DNA from: Bin55 sp963667455 | GTDB taxonomy: Bacteria; Pseudomonadota; Gammaproteobacteria; Pseudomonadales; Azotimanducaceae | Assembly (NCBI GenBank): GCA_963667455.2 | Contig: CAXXFR010000031.1 | Coordinates: forward strand, 124,001 to 188,000 | Length of the DNA: 64,000 bases | Direction: 5' to 3' | Notes under the pieces: model-generated | Told to the model about the DNA's origin: nothing | Database searches by the model: none | The model's input: only the letters and a program-made list of their open reading frames with translations | Position numbers and translations under genes: made by a program | In this document: piece after piece, positions 18,037 to 26,872 of the stretch | How the letters are laid out: every line of letters begins with the position of its first letter | Numbering within the stretch: position 1 is the stretch's first letter

Positions 18037-19044
18037 GTGTCTCTGAAGAAACGGATTGCAGTAACCATTCCACTGAACCAGGTGCTTCAAGACGCCATCG
18101 ACCTTGTCCAGTGGGCCGAGGAAAACGGATTTGACGATGGTTGGTTCGCGGATCCGGGTGCACCAGACGGACTCACCACTGCAGCTGCGATCGCCGCCTA
18201 TACCAAGAATCTTCGCATCGGAATGGCTATCGTTCCAGTCTACACCCGATCTTTGACTGTACTGGCCGCTTCAACCGATGTCATAGCGCAAGCAATGCCG
18301 GGAAGGTTCATCTTGGGACTGGGCTCTTCCAGCGAGATCATCATGCAGAACTTCAACGGCATCAAACTGGAGAAGCCGTTAACCCGTGTCAAGGAGACGG
18401 CTGTAGTGGTCCGAAGCATCTTGAGCGGCGAGAAGACCAATTTCACCGATTTGGATACGGTTTACAGCCGAGGCTACTCCCAGCAACCCGCAGATCCTCC
18501 AGTTCCGATTTATCTTGCGGGACTGCGGCCCAAGATGTTGGAGATGGCGGCACAGTATGGCGACGGGGTCATTCTCAACCTATGGCCCAAATCTGCACTG
18601 CCAAAGATGCTGGAACACATTCGAGTCGGTGCGGCGCGCGCCAACAAGCAACTCGAGGAAGTCGAAATCGTCAATCGATTTGTCGTAATGGTCACTGACG
18701 ACAAACCGGAAGCCTACGAGAAGTTTCGCCAGAACTTCATTCCCTACTTTGCCAATCCCGTCTACAACAACTTTCTGAAGTGGTGTGGGTACGAAGACGA
18801 AGCCAATGAGCTTCTTGCCGGTTGGGCGGCGCGAGACCGTGATCGGACCTCTGCGGCGTTTCACGACGGACTCGTCGATCAGATAGGCGTTATCGGAACT
18901 GCCGACGAATGTCGAGAAAGAATCCGCATGCATGCGGAGCAAGGAGTCACAACCAGCATCATCGCACCTATTCTTCGAGGCGGAGATACGGAGTTCTGCT
19001 ACGAGACTCTAGGCGAATTCACCGCAAAGAAGTTCCAATTCTGA
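18037..19044 (+). CDS. LLM class (F420-type) flavin oxidoreductase
   Basis: 335 residues from GTG 18037 with a good GGAGG upstream. LLM fold landmarks: WAEENGFDDGWFADPGAPDG, TKNLRIGMAIVPVYTRS, GRFILGLGSSSEIIMQNFNG, YLAGLRPKMLEMAAQYGDG, IGTADECRERIRMHAEQGV. It is likely co-transcribed with the PNPOx-like gene. Substrate unknown; relatives include F420-dependent dehydrogenases and nitroreductases. It is convergent with mmsA, 19 bases away. Confidence 0.9.
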   Translation: MSLKKRIAVTIPLNQVLQDAIDLVQWAEENGFDDGWFADPGAPDGLTTAAAIAAYTKNLRIGMAIVPVYTRSLTVLAASTDVIAQAMPGRFILGLGSSSEIIMQNFNGIKLEKPLTRVKETAVVVRSILSGEKTNFTDLDTVYSRGYSQQPADPPVPIYLAGLRPKMLEMAAQYGDGVILNLWPKSALPKMLEHIRVGAARANKQLEEVEIVNRFVVMVTDDKPEAYEKFRQNFIPYFANPVYNNFLKWCGYEDEANELLAGWAARDRDRTSAAFHDGLVDQIGVIGTADECRERIRMHAEQGVTTSIIAPILRGGDTEFCYETLGEFTAKKFQF

Positions 19045-19063
19045 GACGTTGCAAGGAGATGGG

Positions 19064-20587
19064 CTAGCTCGGAAACGCAAACTGCGACTTTTCTCGTACG
19101 CCGCCGGTTGGCCAACGTTGCGTGATGGTCTTACGATGCGTGTAGAACCGCACCGCATCTGGTCCGTAGGCGTAGAGATCGCCAAACAGCGAACGCTTCC
19201 AACCTCCAAAGCTGTGATTGGCGGCGGGTACAGGAAGCGGCACATTCACGCCGACCATTCCAACCTTGATGTTCTCTGTGAAGTAACGTGCGGCCTCGCC
19301 GTCTCTTGTGAAAATACAGGTTCCATTGCCATATTCATGGTCGTTGATTAGCTGCATTGCATGCTCTTGTGAGTCAGCTCGTACGACGCACAGCACGGGT
19401 CCAAAAATCTCATCCTGGTAAATACGCATTTCCGGTGTGACATGATCGAACAAGCACGGTCCCAAGAAGAACCCTTCTTCGCTGCCATCAACTACAAAAC
19501 CGCGACCGTCGACGAGTAGCTTGGCACCTTCGGATTGACCGAGTTCGACGTATCCAACCACCTTTTCCAGGTGCGGACCGGAGACGAGAGGACCCATTTC
19601 AACTCCCTCGTCGGTGCCATCTCCCACCTGTAGTGTTCCCAGTGACTCTTGAATTCTTGCGACGCAACTGTTTGCCGTTTCATCGCCAACGCAGACGACC
19701 ACAGATATCGACATACATCGTTCGCCACAAGATCCATAGGCGGCTCCCATGAGTGCTCCGACCGCTTGATCGATGTCTGCGTCGGGCATTACAACAGCGT
19801 GATTCTTTGCTCCGCCCAGTGCCTGCACCCTCTTGCCGTGGCGAGTTCCCATTCGGTGTACGTACTCGGCCACTGGCGTTGAACCGACGAAACTGACCGC
19901 TTGCACTCGAGAGTCTTCCAACAGAGCGTCAACTGCCTCTTTGTCTCCGTTGACGACATTGAGAACCCCATCCGGCAAGCCGGCTTCCGTAAACAGTCGA
20001 GCACAAATCAGCGAAGCTGTGGGATCCTTCTCAGAAGGTTTCAAGACGAATGTATTGCCACAAGCGATAGCAATCGGATACATCCACATGGGCACCATCG
20101 CGGGAAAGTTGAAAGGCGTGATCCCGGCTACAACACCCAGTGGCTGAAATACCGACCAGGTGTCTATTCCCGGTCCCGTGTGAGGAGAGTGTTCTCCCTT
20201 CAGCAACTCGGAAATGCCACAGGAGAACTCGACCACTTCGATGCCCCGCAAGAGTTCTCCGCGAGCGTCTTCAAGCGTCTTGCCGTGTTCGTTCGTAATC
20301 GCTGCGACGATTGCTTCGGAGTTCTGCTCAAGCAGACTTTTGAAGCGGAGAAGCACTCGAGCTCGCTTAGCAGGCACTGTAGCTCGCCATGCCGGTAGTG
20401 CCTTCTCAGCAGTTGCTACTGCAAGTGATACTGTTGATCGACTGGCACAGGAGACTTGACGCACTATCTCACCGGTGGCTGGATTGGTCACGGGAATGGG
20501 TCTGCTGGTATCGGCAACATCAGTTCCGTTGATGTAATGGCCAACCGTTTCAATCAAATCGAGAGCAGAGGCAGGAGTTGCGGGCAT
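19064..20587 (-). CDS. mmsA: Methylmalonate-semialdehyde dehydrogenase (CoA-acylating)
   Basis: About 507 residues from ATG 20587; the open frame runs 35 codons further upstream but the aldehyde dehydrogenase domain starts at about residue 8 of this call. Diagnostic MmsA motif: PFNFPAMVPMWMYPIAIACG and NTFVLKPSEKDP. The catalytic Cys lies in YGSCGERCMSI, and the NAD loop is FVGSTPVAEYVH. Function by family: oxidative decarboxylation of methylmalonate or malonate semialdehyde to propionyl- or acetyl-CoA in valine, inositol and thymine breakdown. The C-terminal part NHSFGGWKRSLFGDLYAYG is typical. No valine or inositol genes are adjacent. Confidence 0.93.
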   Translation of the reverse strand: MPATPASALDLIETVGHYINGTDVADTSRPIPVTNPATGEIVRQVSCASRSTVSLAVATAEKALPAWRATVPAKRARVLLRFKSLLEQNSEAIVAAITNEHGKTLEDARGELLRGIEVVEFSCGISELLKGEHSPHTGPGIDTWSVFQPLGVVAGITPFNFPAMVPMWMYPIAIACGNTFVLKPSEKDPTASLICARLFTEAGLPDGVLNVVNGDKEAVDALLEDSRVQAVSFVGSTPVAEYVHRMGTRHGKRVQALGGAKNHAVVMPDADIDQAVGALMGAAYGSCGERCMSISVVVCVGDETANSCVARIQESLGTLQVGDGTDEGVEMGPLVSGPHLEKVVGYVELGQSEGAKLLVDGRGFVVDGSEEGFFLGPCLFDHVTPEMRIYQDEIFGPVLCVVRADSQEHAMQLINDHEYGNGTCIFTRDGEAARYFTENIKVGMVGVNVPLPVPAANHSFGGWKRSLFGDLYAYGPDAVRFYTHRKTITQRWPTGGVREKSQFAFPS

Positions 20588-20846
20588 ATGCAAACCAACA
20601 GCACGAGGCTGTTTCTGAAGGGTCTTCAGATTGTATTGCGGGAAGTCTAGAGGCTCGTGCGATACACAATCAGTCAAGGCAACAAGAAACATCGAGCATT
20701 TCTGCTATGGGGGCTTCATGCCAATAGAACACTGTGGGGTTGTTGTTACATGGGTCTGCACTGGCGAAATTGCTCGTTGGAAGGGGTTCTAAGGGACATA
20801 GAATGGATTAACGATTGAAGACACAGTAGTTCCACTCGGCAATCTG

Positions 20847-22649
20847 GTGCAGGAATCACCGCGGCGACGACCTGGGTCTCGCAAGAAAATATTTTTCGGT
20901 TGTTTAGCAACTGGCGTTTGTACCGGCGTTGTTGCATCTTTCCTGATCGACATTTGGGCCTTGCACCCGACGAACTTCCAAACACCGAATCAATCCAACA
21001 TCGTCGCCGAACCAGATACCGTGGACAACCCGCTACAGGATCTGCAACTCGAACAGGTCATCGATGTCGACAGTCCAACTTGGAAAAGACTGAATCTAGC
21101 GACCTTTCTCGAAGCGAAGAGCAATGCGCAGCTAGTCGAGTTGCTCGAGGAGTCTAAGACCGAACCTTCCGACAATACGACCGAGTGGGTTGAAGCCGCA
21201 ATTCTTGGTGAGTTGGCGAGAAAGGATCCTCACGAGGCACTAGCTCAACTGCAGCGTTTTCCAAGCCATCGTCGGAGCGATCTGGTCTTCACGGTGTTCG
21301 CCGAATGGTCATTCCTTGATCTTGATGACGCTCTGAGTGCGGCAAATGGGCTCGAATCCAAGTTGCGGACGTCGGCCACTGCCAGCATCTTGTCAAGACG
21401 CAGTGACCTCTCGAAAGCGGATATCGAGAGCTACGCAACGGCATACGGCTTCGAAGCCTATGCACAGCAATACTTCGCCAAGAAACAAGTACTGCAATTA
21501 CTGGATCGGCCGCAAGAAGCCTTTGAATTGGTTTTGAGTGACGCCATCCACGACAGCATTCAACAGCCGATGCTCAATCTGATTGCATCGACGTGGATCA
21601 ATCGAGAGGGACCCGATGCTTTCAAACCACTTTTTGGTGCACTTCTTGACCTGTATTCAGAGAACTACACTGCTGTCGGTAGCGTCGTGGCCCATATAGC
21701 CAAGTCTGACCCGCAATTGGCATGGAAGCAAATGTTGAGTCTGCCGCCCCTCGAACAACTTTCTTTTCATAGCACAATTCTCCGGGCTTGGGTAATCGAC
21801 GATCCACGTGGAGCACTAAATGCCCTCTCTGAATTCAACGCTCCCCGAAAAGAATACATCCGCCGCAACCTCCTGAGAATCTGGGCAGGCGAGGACCCCG
21901 AGGAGTTGCTTGACAACCTAAGCAACACCGCGCCAGAGGATCGACGATATGCAATAGCCTACGCGATACGTGAATTGACCAGGGCCGGGTCTGTGGATAG
22001 TGCTATCCAGTACATGAATTCACTGGAGTCCCGTGGTGAAGACACCTCCGAAGCCAAGCGGCTACTCGTCGATTCATGGTCGCTGGACGATCCTTCATCC
22101 GCGGTGACCTGGACTCTTGAGAACACTTCAGACGATTTGCGCCAAGAGATTTTGGACGATGCATTGCCGCGCTTAGCGTTGGTCGACCCGTCGTTTGCCG
22201 TTCGCGTGGCGGGAGACCAGCCCCTCGCCGAATCTAGCTACTCCCGTTTCAATTCGGCGGAGGTTCAAATTGTCAAGAATCTGGCAAATAACGGTCAGTT
22301 TGATAATGCGTTGGCATCACTGAAGAAGCTAAGAACGGAGAATCGGGCACTGGCCGCTGGCGAAATAGGAGTAGCGCTCATCGACTTCAATCGACCAGCT
22401 GAAGCCGTCTCGTTAGCTCAGCAGTTCTTGCCGGAATCCGAGTGGGAAGAGTATTTTGGGAGGCTTGGACAGATGTGGATCCTCATCAATCCTGCTCAAT
22501 TCTCGGCCAACATTGCGAAGTTTCCGAACCCCTCTTTGCGAGCGACAGGCGCCGAAGTGCTACTGAGAGAACACGATAGAAGCGGTGTACTGACCAAAGA
22601 GGAGGCCAAGCAATTGAAGACGTTCATGATTTCGGCGCAAGAGGAGTGA
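20847..22649 (+). CDS. Single-pass membrane protein with W-x(3)-DP-x2-A helical repeats, paralogue 1
   Basis: 600 residues from GTG 20847. A basic start (RRRPGSRKK) precedes one transmembrane helix (FFGCLATGVCTGVVASFLIDI), so the long C-terminal part should be periplasmic. The body is a chain of helical-hairpin repeats of roughly 30-35 residues whose common mark is a Trp or Leu, then D-P, then Ala: LGELARKDPHEALAQL, HIAKSDPQLAWKQM, RAWVIDDPRGALNAL, RIWAGEDPEELLDNL, DSWSLDDPSSAVTWTLEN. These look TPR/HEAT-like. It is followed by paralogue 2 after 73 bases on the same strand, and paralogue 3 is at 43.1 kb. Function unknown; a scaffold role at the membrane is inference. Confidence 0.7.
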   Translation: MQESPRRRPGSRKKIFFGCLATGVCTGVVASFLIDIWALHPTNFQTPNQSNIVAEPDTVDNPLQDLQLEQVIDVDSPTWKRLNLATFLEAKSNAQLVELLEESKTEPSDNTTEWVEAAILGELARKDPHEALAQLQRFPSHRRSDLVFTVFAEWSFLDLDDALSAANGLESKLRTSATASILSRRSDLSKADIESYATAYGFEAYAQQYFAKKQVLQLLDRPQEAFELVLSDAIHDSIQQPMLNLIASTWINREGPDAFKPLFGALLDLYSENYTAVGSVVAHIAKSDPQLAWKQMLSLPPLEQLSFHSTILRAWVIDDPRGALNALSEFNAPRKEYIRRNLLRIWAGEDPEELLDNLSNTAPEDRRYAIAYAIRELTRAGSVDSAIQYMNSLESRGEDTSEAKRLLVDSWSLDDPSSAVTWTLENTSDDLRQEILDDALPRLALVDPSFAVRVAGDQPLAESSYSRFNSAEVQIVKNLANNGQFDNALASLKKLRTENRALAAGEIGVALIDFNRPAEAVSLAQQFLPESEWEEYFGRLGQMWILINPAQFSANIAKFPNPSLRATGAEVLLREHDRSGVLTKEEAKQLKTFMISAQEE

Positions 22650-22722
22650 ATAGACGGACCCAGGTCTGTGGGCCATTCAGTCTCCCGTTTGTGTTCCCTC
22701 TGTAGACTTCGCACTCAAGCAA

Positions 22723-24561
22723 ATGCCGATGCCATTGAAGCAATCAAAAAGGGATCTCTCCAATAGAACGAGAAACGCCATTCTCGGAGCTGCAGGTCTG
22801 TTGCTTGGTGCATGCATTGGTGGATTGACTTACTTTCTCCTAGTCGGCTACGGCAATGTCTTGAATCTTGGCGACTCGAGCGCGAAGAATTCACCCAACC
22901 GCGGTGCAGAGGGTGCATTAGCCGCTAAGTCTGTTTTCGAAGAGTCGATGAAGGACTCAGAACCTTTGGTTAGTTTCCAAGAATTGCGTAACGGCTTACA
23001 AGAGCTGGACGTAAACGAATTGCTCCCACTTGTTGAACAATCCGCAGCCATTGAGAACAGTGCCGCGATCGCAGAACTGCAATCGCTTCTACTGGGTGAA
23101 CTCGCTCGTCTCGACCCCGTGGAGGCATTGAACACAATCTGGAGTTTTCCAAGTGTGCAGTGGAACGATTTGCTAGTCGTAGTGTTCGGCGAATGGTCCA
23201 TCGTGGACTTGGACCAAGCCGTGCGATCTGCGATGAGTCTGAACGGGCCCGCCAGAGAAACAGCCGTTCAAGCGATTCTTGCCAAACAGGAAGACTTGTC
23301 CAACCCTGCGCTTTTGCGAGTAACTTCCGAAGAGGGAATCGACCAAGCTGTCGTTGAGCAAGTTCGAGCTGGTGAAGCCATGGCTCTAATCGATCAACCA
23401 CGACTGGCCTGGAATCTGTTGTTGCACGACGATGTGAGCAATAAACACCAAACCGAACTGTTGATCCAAGTCGCTGAGGAGTGGATGCGTCAGGATGGGG
23501 TCGAAGTGGTCGGTCTCTTATACAACGAGCTGTGTCGAAGGGACAACGAGTTCTACCTCAAGGATTGGGGACTGTTTGAGTCAATCCTTGCTTCTGCGGT
23601 GGAACATGAGCCGCAAAGGGTGTTCGATTTCGTCCTGACCATGCAGGTGGAAGACCAGCAGGAACTTGCACCAAGCCTCTTATCGTTGTGGTCACAGCGG
23701 GATCCACGAGAGGCATTCGCTGCAACCGCAAAGATCGAGAGTGCCCTACTCCGTGCCCGAGTTGAAAGTTTGGTAACAATGAATTGGGCCAACAAGGATT
23801 CTCGCGATCTGTTAAACAACATTGCTCAGTTGCCACGAAACTCGAGAAAGTCCGCTGTTTCAAGCGCCATTGGAAACCTGGCTCAGGATACACCGATGGA
23901 AGCATTGGAGTGGATTAGAACGTTACAGCATGTCACCGATGCAGTAGATGAGGAAACGGAGCATCTTTTGGTCCAAGTGTGGTCGCGTTCCGATCCCGTT
24001 TCTGCAATGGAGTGGGTACGATCCAACACAGCAAGCGACAGCACGAAACGCGCCCGCATGATCCAGTGGGCACTACGAGAGTACGCCCTTGTAAATCCAG
24101 AAAAAGCACTTAGTGCGGCGCTCGAGGAAGTACCTCATCGTTGGCATGGAATGACCGGATTGGAGTCCTTAGTCATAGACTCCCTCGCCGGACCTAGAAA
24201 CGTGGATAAGGCGATCGAGATGCTACCCCGAGTCCGGGAATCTGCGGTTGGAGCATCCTACTACGCAGTCGGCTATGCTCTCGTCCAATTCAACAGGTGG
24301 GATGATGCACTGGCTCTGGCCGAGAACTTGACAAGCGACAAACAGCTTGAGTACTTCACGAGGATTGTTCCAGCGTGGGGGCCATTCAACATTAAGGAGC
24401 TAATTGACCGATTTCCTCTGTTGCCTTCGGAGGAGATCAGATCGGCGACCGCAAGAAGTATCTTGTCAAACACTTGGATGGATTTCGAACTTACTGAAGA
24501 TCAAACGGCATACTTGAAGACGTTTGAGGAGTCAGAGCCAACTACTGCATCCGAGCAGTGA
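22723..24561 (+). CDS. Single-pass membrane protein with W-x(3)-DP-x2-A helical repeats, paralogue 2
   Basis: 612 residues with the same design as the preceding gene: basic start, one helix (AILGAAGLLLGACIGGLTYF), an acidic linker and then repeats. Matching segments include LLGELARLDPVEALNTI then FGEWSIVDLDQAVRSAMSL (compare LGELARKDPHEALAQL and FAEWSFLDLDDALSAANGL in paralogue 1), LLSLWSQRDPREAFAA, LVQVWSRSDPVSAMEWVRS and YALVNPEKALSAAL. The two are clearly a tandem duplication, well diverged. It probably shares a transcript with paralogue 1. No enzyme motif seen. Confidence 0.7.
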   Translation: MPMPLKQSKRDLSNRTRNAILGAAGLLLGACIGGLTYFLLVGYGNVLNLGDSSAKNSPNRGAEGALAAKSVFEESMKDSEPLVSFQELRNGLQELDVNELLPLVEQSAAIENSAAIAELQSLLLGELARLDPVEALNTIWSFPSVQWNDLLVVVFGEWSIVDLDQAVRSAMSLNGPARETAVQAILAKQEDLSNPALLRVTSEEGIDQAVVEQVRAGEAMALIDQPRLAWNLLLHDDVSNKHQTELLIQVAEEWMRQDGVEVVGLLYNELCRRDNEFYLKDWGLFESILASAVEHEPQRVFDFVLTMQVEDQQELAPSLLSLWSQRDPREAFAATAKIESALLRARVESLVTMNWANKDSRDLLNNIAQLPRNSRKSAVSSAIGNLAQDTPMEALEWIRTLQHVTDAVDEETEHLLVQVWSRSDPVSAMEWVRSNTASDSTKRARMIQWALREYALVNPEKALSAALEEVPHRWHGMTGLESLVIDSLAGPRNVDKAIEMLPRVRESAVGASYYAVGYALVQFNRWDDALALAENLTSDKQLEYFTRIVPAWGPFNIKELIDRFPLLPSEEIRSATARSILSNTWMDFELTEDQTAYLKTFEESEPTTASEQ

Positions 24562-25076
24562 CGGCTCGTTGATTCACCAATTGGTGACGACGACGTCCCG
24601 TTTCTGCTGAGGCACAGATCTGCTTCGAGGTCGCTTAACTCCCGACTTTAGGGCAGCAGACCTTGCACAAATCGTCACGGTGAGCATTGTGGATTTCTCG
24701 ACCGTTGAAGATTCCTGTGTTGCTCCATGGGGCCGGAACCACGTTGTACAACGGGTTGCCTCTCTTCGGTCTCTCACGAACAGTCTGTGGGGAAATTGGA
24801 AAAAAGAGCTCCTGAATCCTTGATTTGTGCCTGTACACCGACTTCATGTGAAACGAAGTTTGTCGTGTTGCAGAGCCGCATGGAGACAACCAGCTAGGGA
24901 GTTTGTCGATCGGACTATCCGACGGAAACGACCACTAGATCGAGACGGTGCTCGATCAAGACTTGTATGCTTTACATCGCAAGCGTTTCCAAGCTCAACA
25001 GAGTGGTCTTCGTTGGCTTGCCGTGTATCATTTCTCTGTATTGCACCTGTTCAATTCACCAAGGAGTCAACAACTC
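24562..25076. other. Intergenic region with a 12-bp palindrome
   Basis: No supported gene. Minus-strand open frames of 67 and 84 codons cross here but have no ribosome sites or recognisable domains. A perfect palindrome CACCAATTGGTG lies at 24575-24586, just after the stop of paralogue 2. The last 120 bases belong to a duplicated unit shared with the region upstream of 26073. Confidence 0.4.
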
Positions 25077-25619
25077 ATGAACAAAGCTGGCGGAATCGTT
25101 GCGATAGTTGCAGGCTCACTGGGAATAATCGTTGGGGTTGTAGCACTATTGATGGGTTGGTTCGCTTCTGAGCTGTTCGATTCGGATTCTCCTGTTAGAG
25201 GCGTGTTGGATGAGTTTGTCGAGGAGATGGAGGACGAGATTGCCCCAGAAGCAAACACCGAAGGGGCAGAGGAAGTGCAACAGGATCCTCAGGAAGACGA
25301 GCAAGTGAGCGAGGAAGACGAAGAATGGACCCAGGAAGATCAAGAGGCACTCGAAGAACTTGCGCAGGTAGCGGCGTCTAGTGGAGAAACAATGACTCGA
25401 CATGGGATCATCGGCACCATCTGTTCCATCGTAGTGCTTGCTCTGGGCATTGTTGCTATCAGGATTCCGCACTGGGCTGTGGGAGTCATTCTGTTGGTTA
25501 TTGCTGCCGTTGGGTTCTATTTCGGTGGAACTGGTATAGCGTTTTGCATGGTTATCGCAGCAGTTGGCGGAATTCTCACTTTCATACCGGCGGGCAGTGC
25601 GCCGGCCGAAGAACCCTAA
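25077..25619 (+). CDS. Small membrane protein with acidic linker, copy 1
   Basis: 180 residues from ATG 25077 (AAGGAG 10 bases upstream). One N-terminal hydrophobic helix (GGIVAIVAGSLGIIVGVVALLMGW), a strongly acidic linker of about 60 residues (runs such as EEDEEWTQEDQEALEEL), then TRHGIIGTICSI and two or three more hydrophobic helices near the C-terminus ending PAEEP. The layout resembles DUF4064-like membrane proteins. The neighbour at 26073 is its paralogue with a shorter linker. Function unknown; the linker could face the periplasm or cytoplasm. Confidence 0.68.
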   Translation: MNKAGGIVAIVAGSLGIIVGVVALLMGWFASELFDSDSPVRGVLDEFVEEMEDEIAPEANTEGAEEVQQDPQEDEQVSEEDEEWTQEDQEALEELAQVAASSGETMTRHGIIGTICSIVVLALGIVAIRIPHWAVGVILLVIAAVGFYFGGTGIAFCMVIAAVGGILTFIPAGSAPAEEP

Positions 25620-26072
25620 GCTACGAGCAACTAGTTGTCATCGTACGGATGTATTCCGTTGGTGGCTAAGAGTGCGTACCTCCTAGTCCAACTACCGCAC
25701 AATCTCGTTGACATCGACGGTTTAGCTTCGAATCAAGCGACGCCGTGCACGTAGCTCGTTGATTCCACTGCGCCTTGCTTCGGGCGCGAAAATGTAGTGC
25801 CTAGCTGAATAAGAGTATCGTTATAAATCAACGACTGGCGAAGACTAACCGGCGAAGATTGTCGCTCCGCATAGCCCCACAGGGACACCTAGTTGGGGAT
25901 TCGTCGATGGGATGAGACGACGGATGCGACCGTTGGCTCGGTGAGGGCCCAACCAAAATTTGTATGCACAACAACGCCAGCGTTCCTAATCGGCGCGTGA
26001 GCGGTCCTCGTGGGTATACGTTGTATCATTCCTGTGTGTACCTCTCTATTTCGTCCAAGAACTAGAAAATTC

Positions 26073-26576
26073 ATGAGCATAGTTGGCGGAATCCTTGCAA
26101 TCGTTGCAGCTTCATTGGGAATCGTCCTAGGGCTTGTTTCGCTATCGATGGGTTGGTTAAAGTCTGCGTTGGGCAAGTCGGCCTCCACTGTGAGACCTAT
26201 TTTGGAGCCAGTAGTCGACAACGAGATAGTCCGGAGCGAAAGCGCCGAAGCGACAGCGGAAATTCAACCGGAACCTCAAGCACTCGAAGAACTTACCGTC
26301 GAGGAGGAAGAGGAGCTTGAGAAGGCAATTGTGACGGGTGGAACAGCAATGACCCGACATGGGATCATCAGCACAATCTGTTCCATTGCAGTGCTCGTAC
26401 TGGGCATTGTTGCTATCACGACGACGCCACATTGGGCTTTGGGAGTCACTTTGATGCTGGTTGCTGTCGTAGGAATCTTTATCGCTGGATTTGGTATTGC
26501 GTTCTGCTTGATCGGCGCAGTTATTGTCGGAATACTCACTCTCGTGCCGGACCCTGTGCCGGCCGAAGAACTCTGA
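26073..26576 (+). CDS. Small membrane protein with acidic linker, copy 2
   Basis: 167 residues from ATG 26073. It shares the N-terminal helix (SIVGGILAIVAASLGIVLG), the central block TAMTRHGIISTICSIAVLVLG, the PHWALGV segment and the PAEEL ending with copy 1, but the acidic linker is shorter (ELTVEEEEELEKAIV). No strong ribosome site is seen (CCAAGAACTAG). Both genes point the same way and each has its own upstream region, so they may be transcribed separately. Function unknown. Confidence 0.66.
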   Translation: MSIVGGILAIVAASLGIVLGLVSLSMGWLKSALGKSASTVRPILEPVVDNEIVRSESAEATAEIQPEPQALEELTVEEEEELEKAIVTGGTAMTRHGIISTICSIAVLVLGIVAITTTPHWALGVTLMLVAVVGIFIAGFGIAFCLIGAVIVGILTLVPDPVPAEEL

Positions 26577-26754
26577 GCGACGACCAATAGTCGTCATCGT
26601 TCGGACGTTCTCGGTAGTAGTTAGGAGTGCACACCGCCTAGTCATATTTCCACACCTACTGAGGTCTGGTTGTCGTTAATCTAGCATTGCGACAAAAGCC
26701 GTAAATCTAGCAAGTGGAGTACCGAGACGGCTTTGTTACCATGTGATCGCACCT

Positions 26755-26830
26755 CCGGTGCGCACCCAACAGGTGAGTGTTGTGATGTCACAGTTCTAAA
26801 GAAACTGTCTGTTGTGGGCGCACCGGTTTT
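26755..26830 (+). promoter_or_regulatory. Long hairpin with T tail upstream of LLM oxidoreductase gene
   Basis: The arms 26755-26772 and 26809-26826 (CCGGTGCGC...CAACAG with CTGTTG...GCGCACCGG) pair at 16 of 18 positions. A second small stem ACAGTT/AACTGT (26790-26795 and 26803-26808) sits in the loop, and TTTT follows the right arm at once. This is a terminator-like shape, 43 bases before the ATG at 26873. It could end transcription from upstream or act as an attenuator or leader RNA for the oxidoreductase. Confidence 0.6.
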
Positions 26831-26872
26831 GCCATTGCCTCTCCACTTAACCGAGGATCAAGGGAACTCAAT

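Larger units (their letters stand above)
24961..26650 (+). repeat. Tandem duplication of a small membrane-protein gene with its flanks
   Basis: Two units, about 24961-25690 and 25950-26650. The genes are clear paralogues and non-coding flanks also match. Upstream, both carry TTGTATGC, then a GTGGTC/GCGGTC stretch, then GTATCATT (25025-25032 and 26023-26030) before the start. Downstream, AGTTGTCATCGTACGGA in unit 1 corresponds to AGTCGTCATCGTTCGGA in unit 2, followed by a shared GGAGTGC/AGAGTGC and CCTAGTC. Conservation of TATCAT at a similar distance suggests a shared promoter element (-10), not proven. Confidence 0.65.

Noticed and set aside
24574..24889. Two minus-strand frames of 67 and 84 codons in the gap after paralogue 2
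   Set aside because: No ribosome site or recognisable domain, and the last part overlaps the duplicated upstream region of the next gene.
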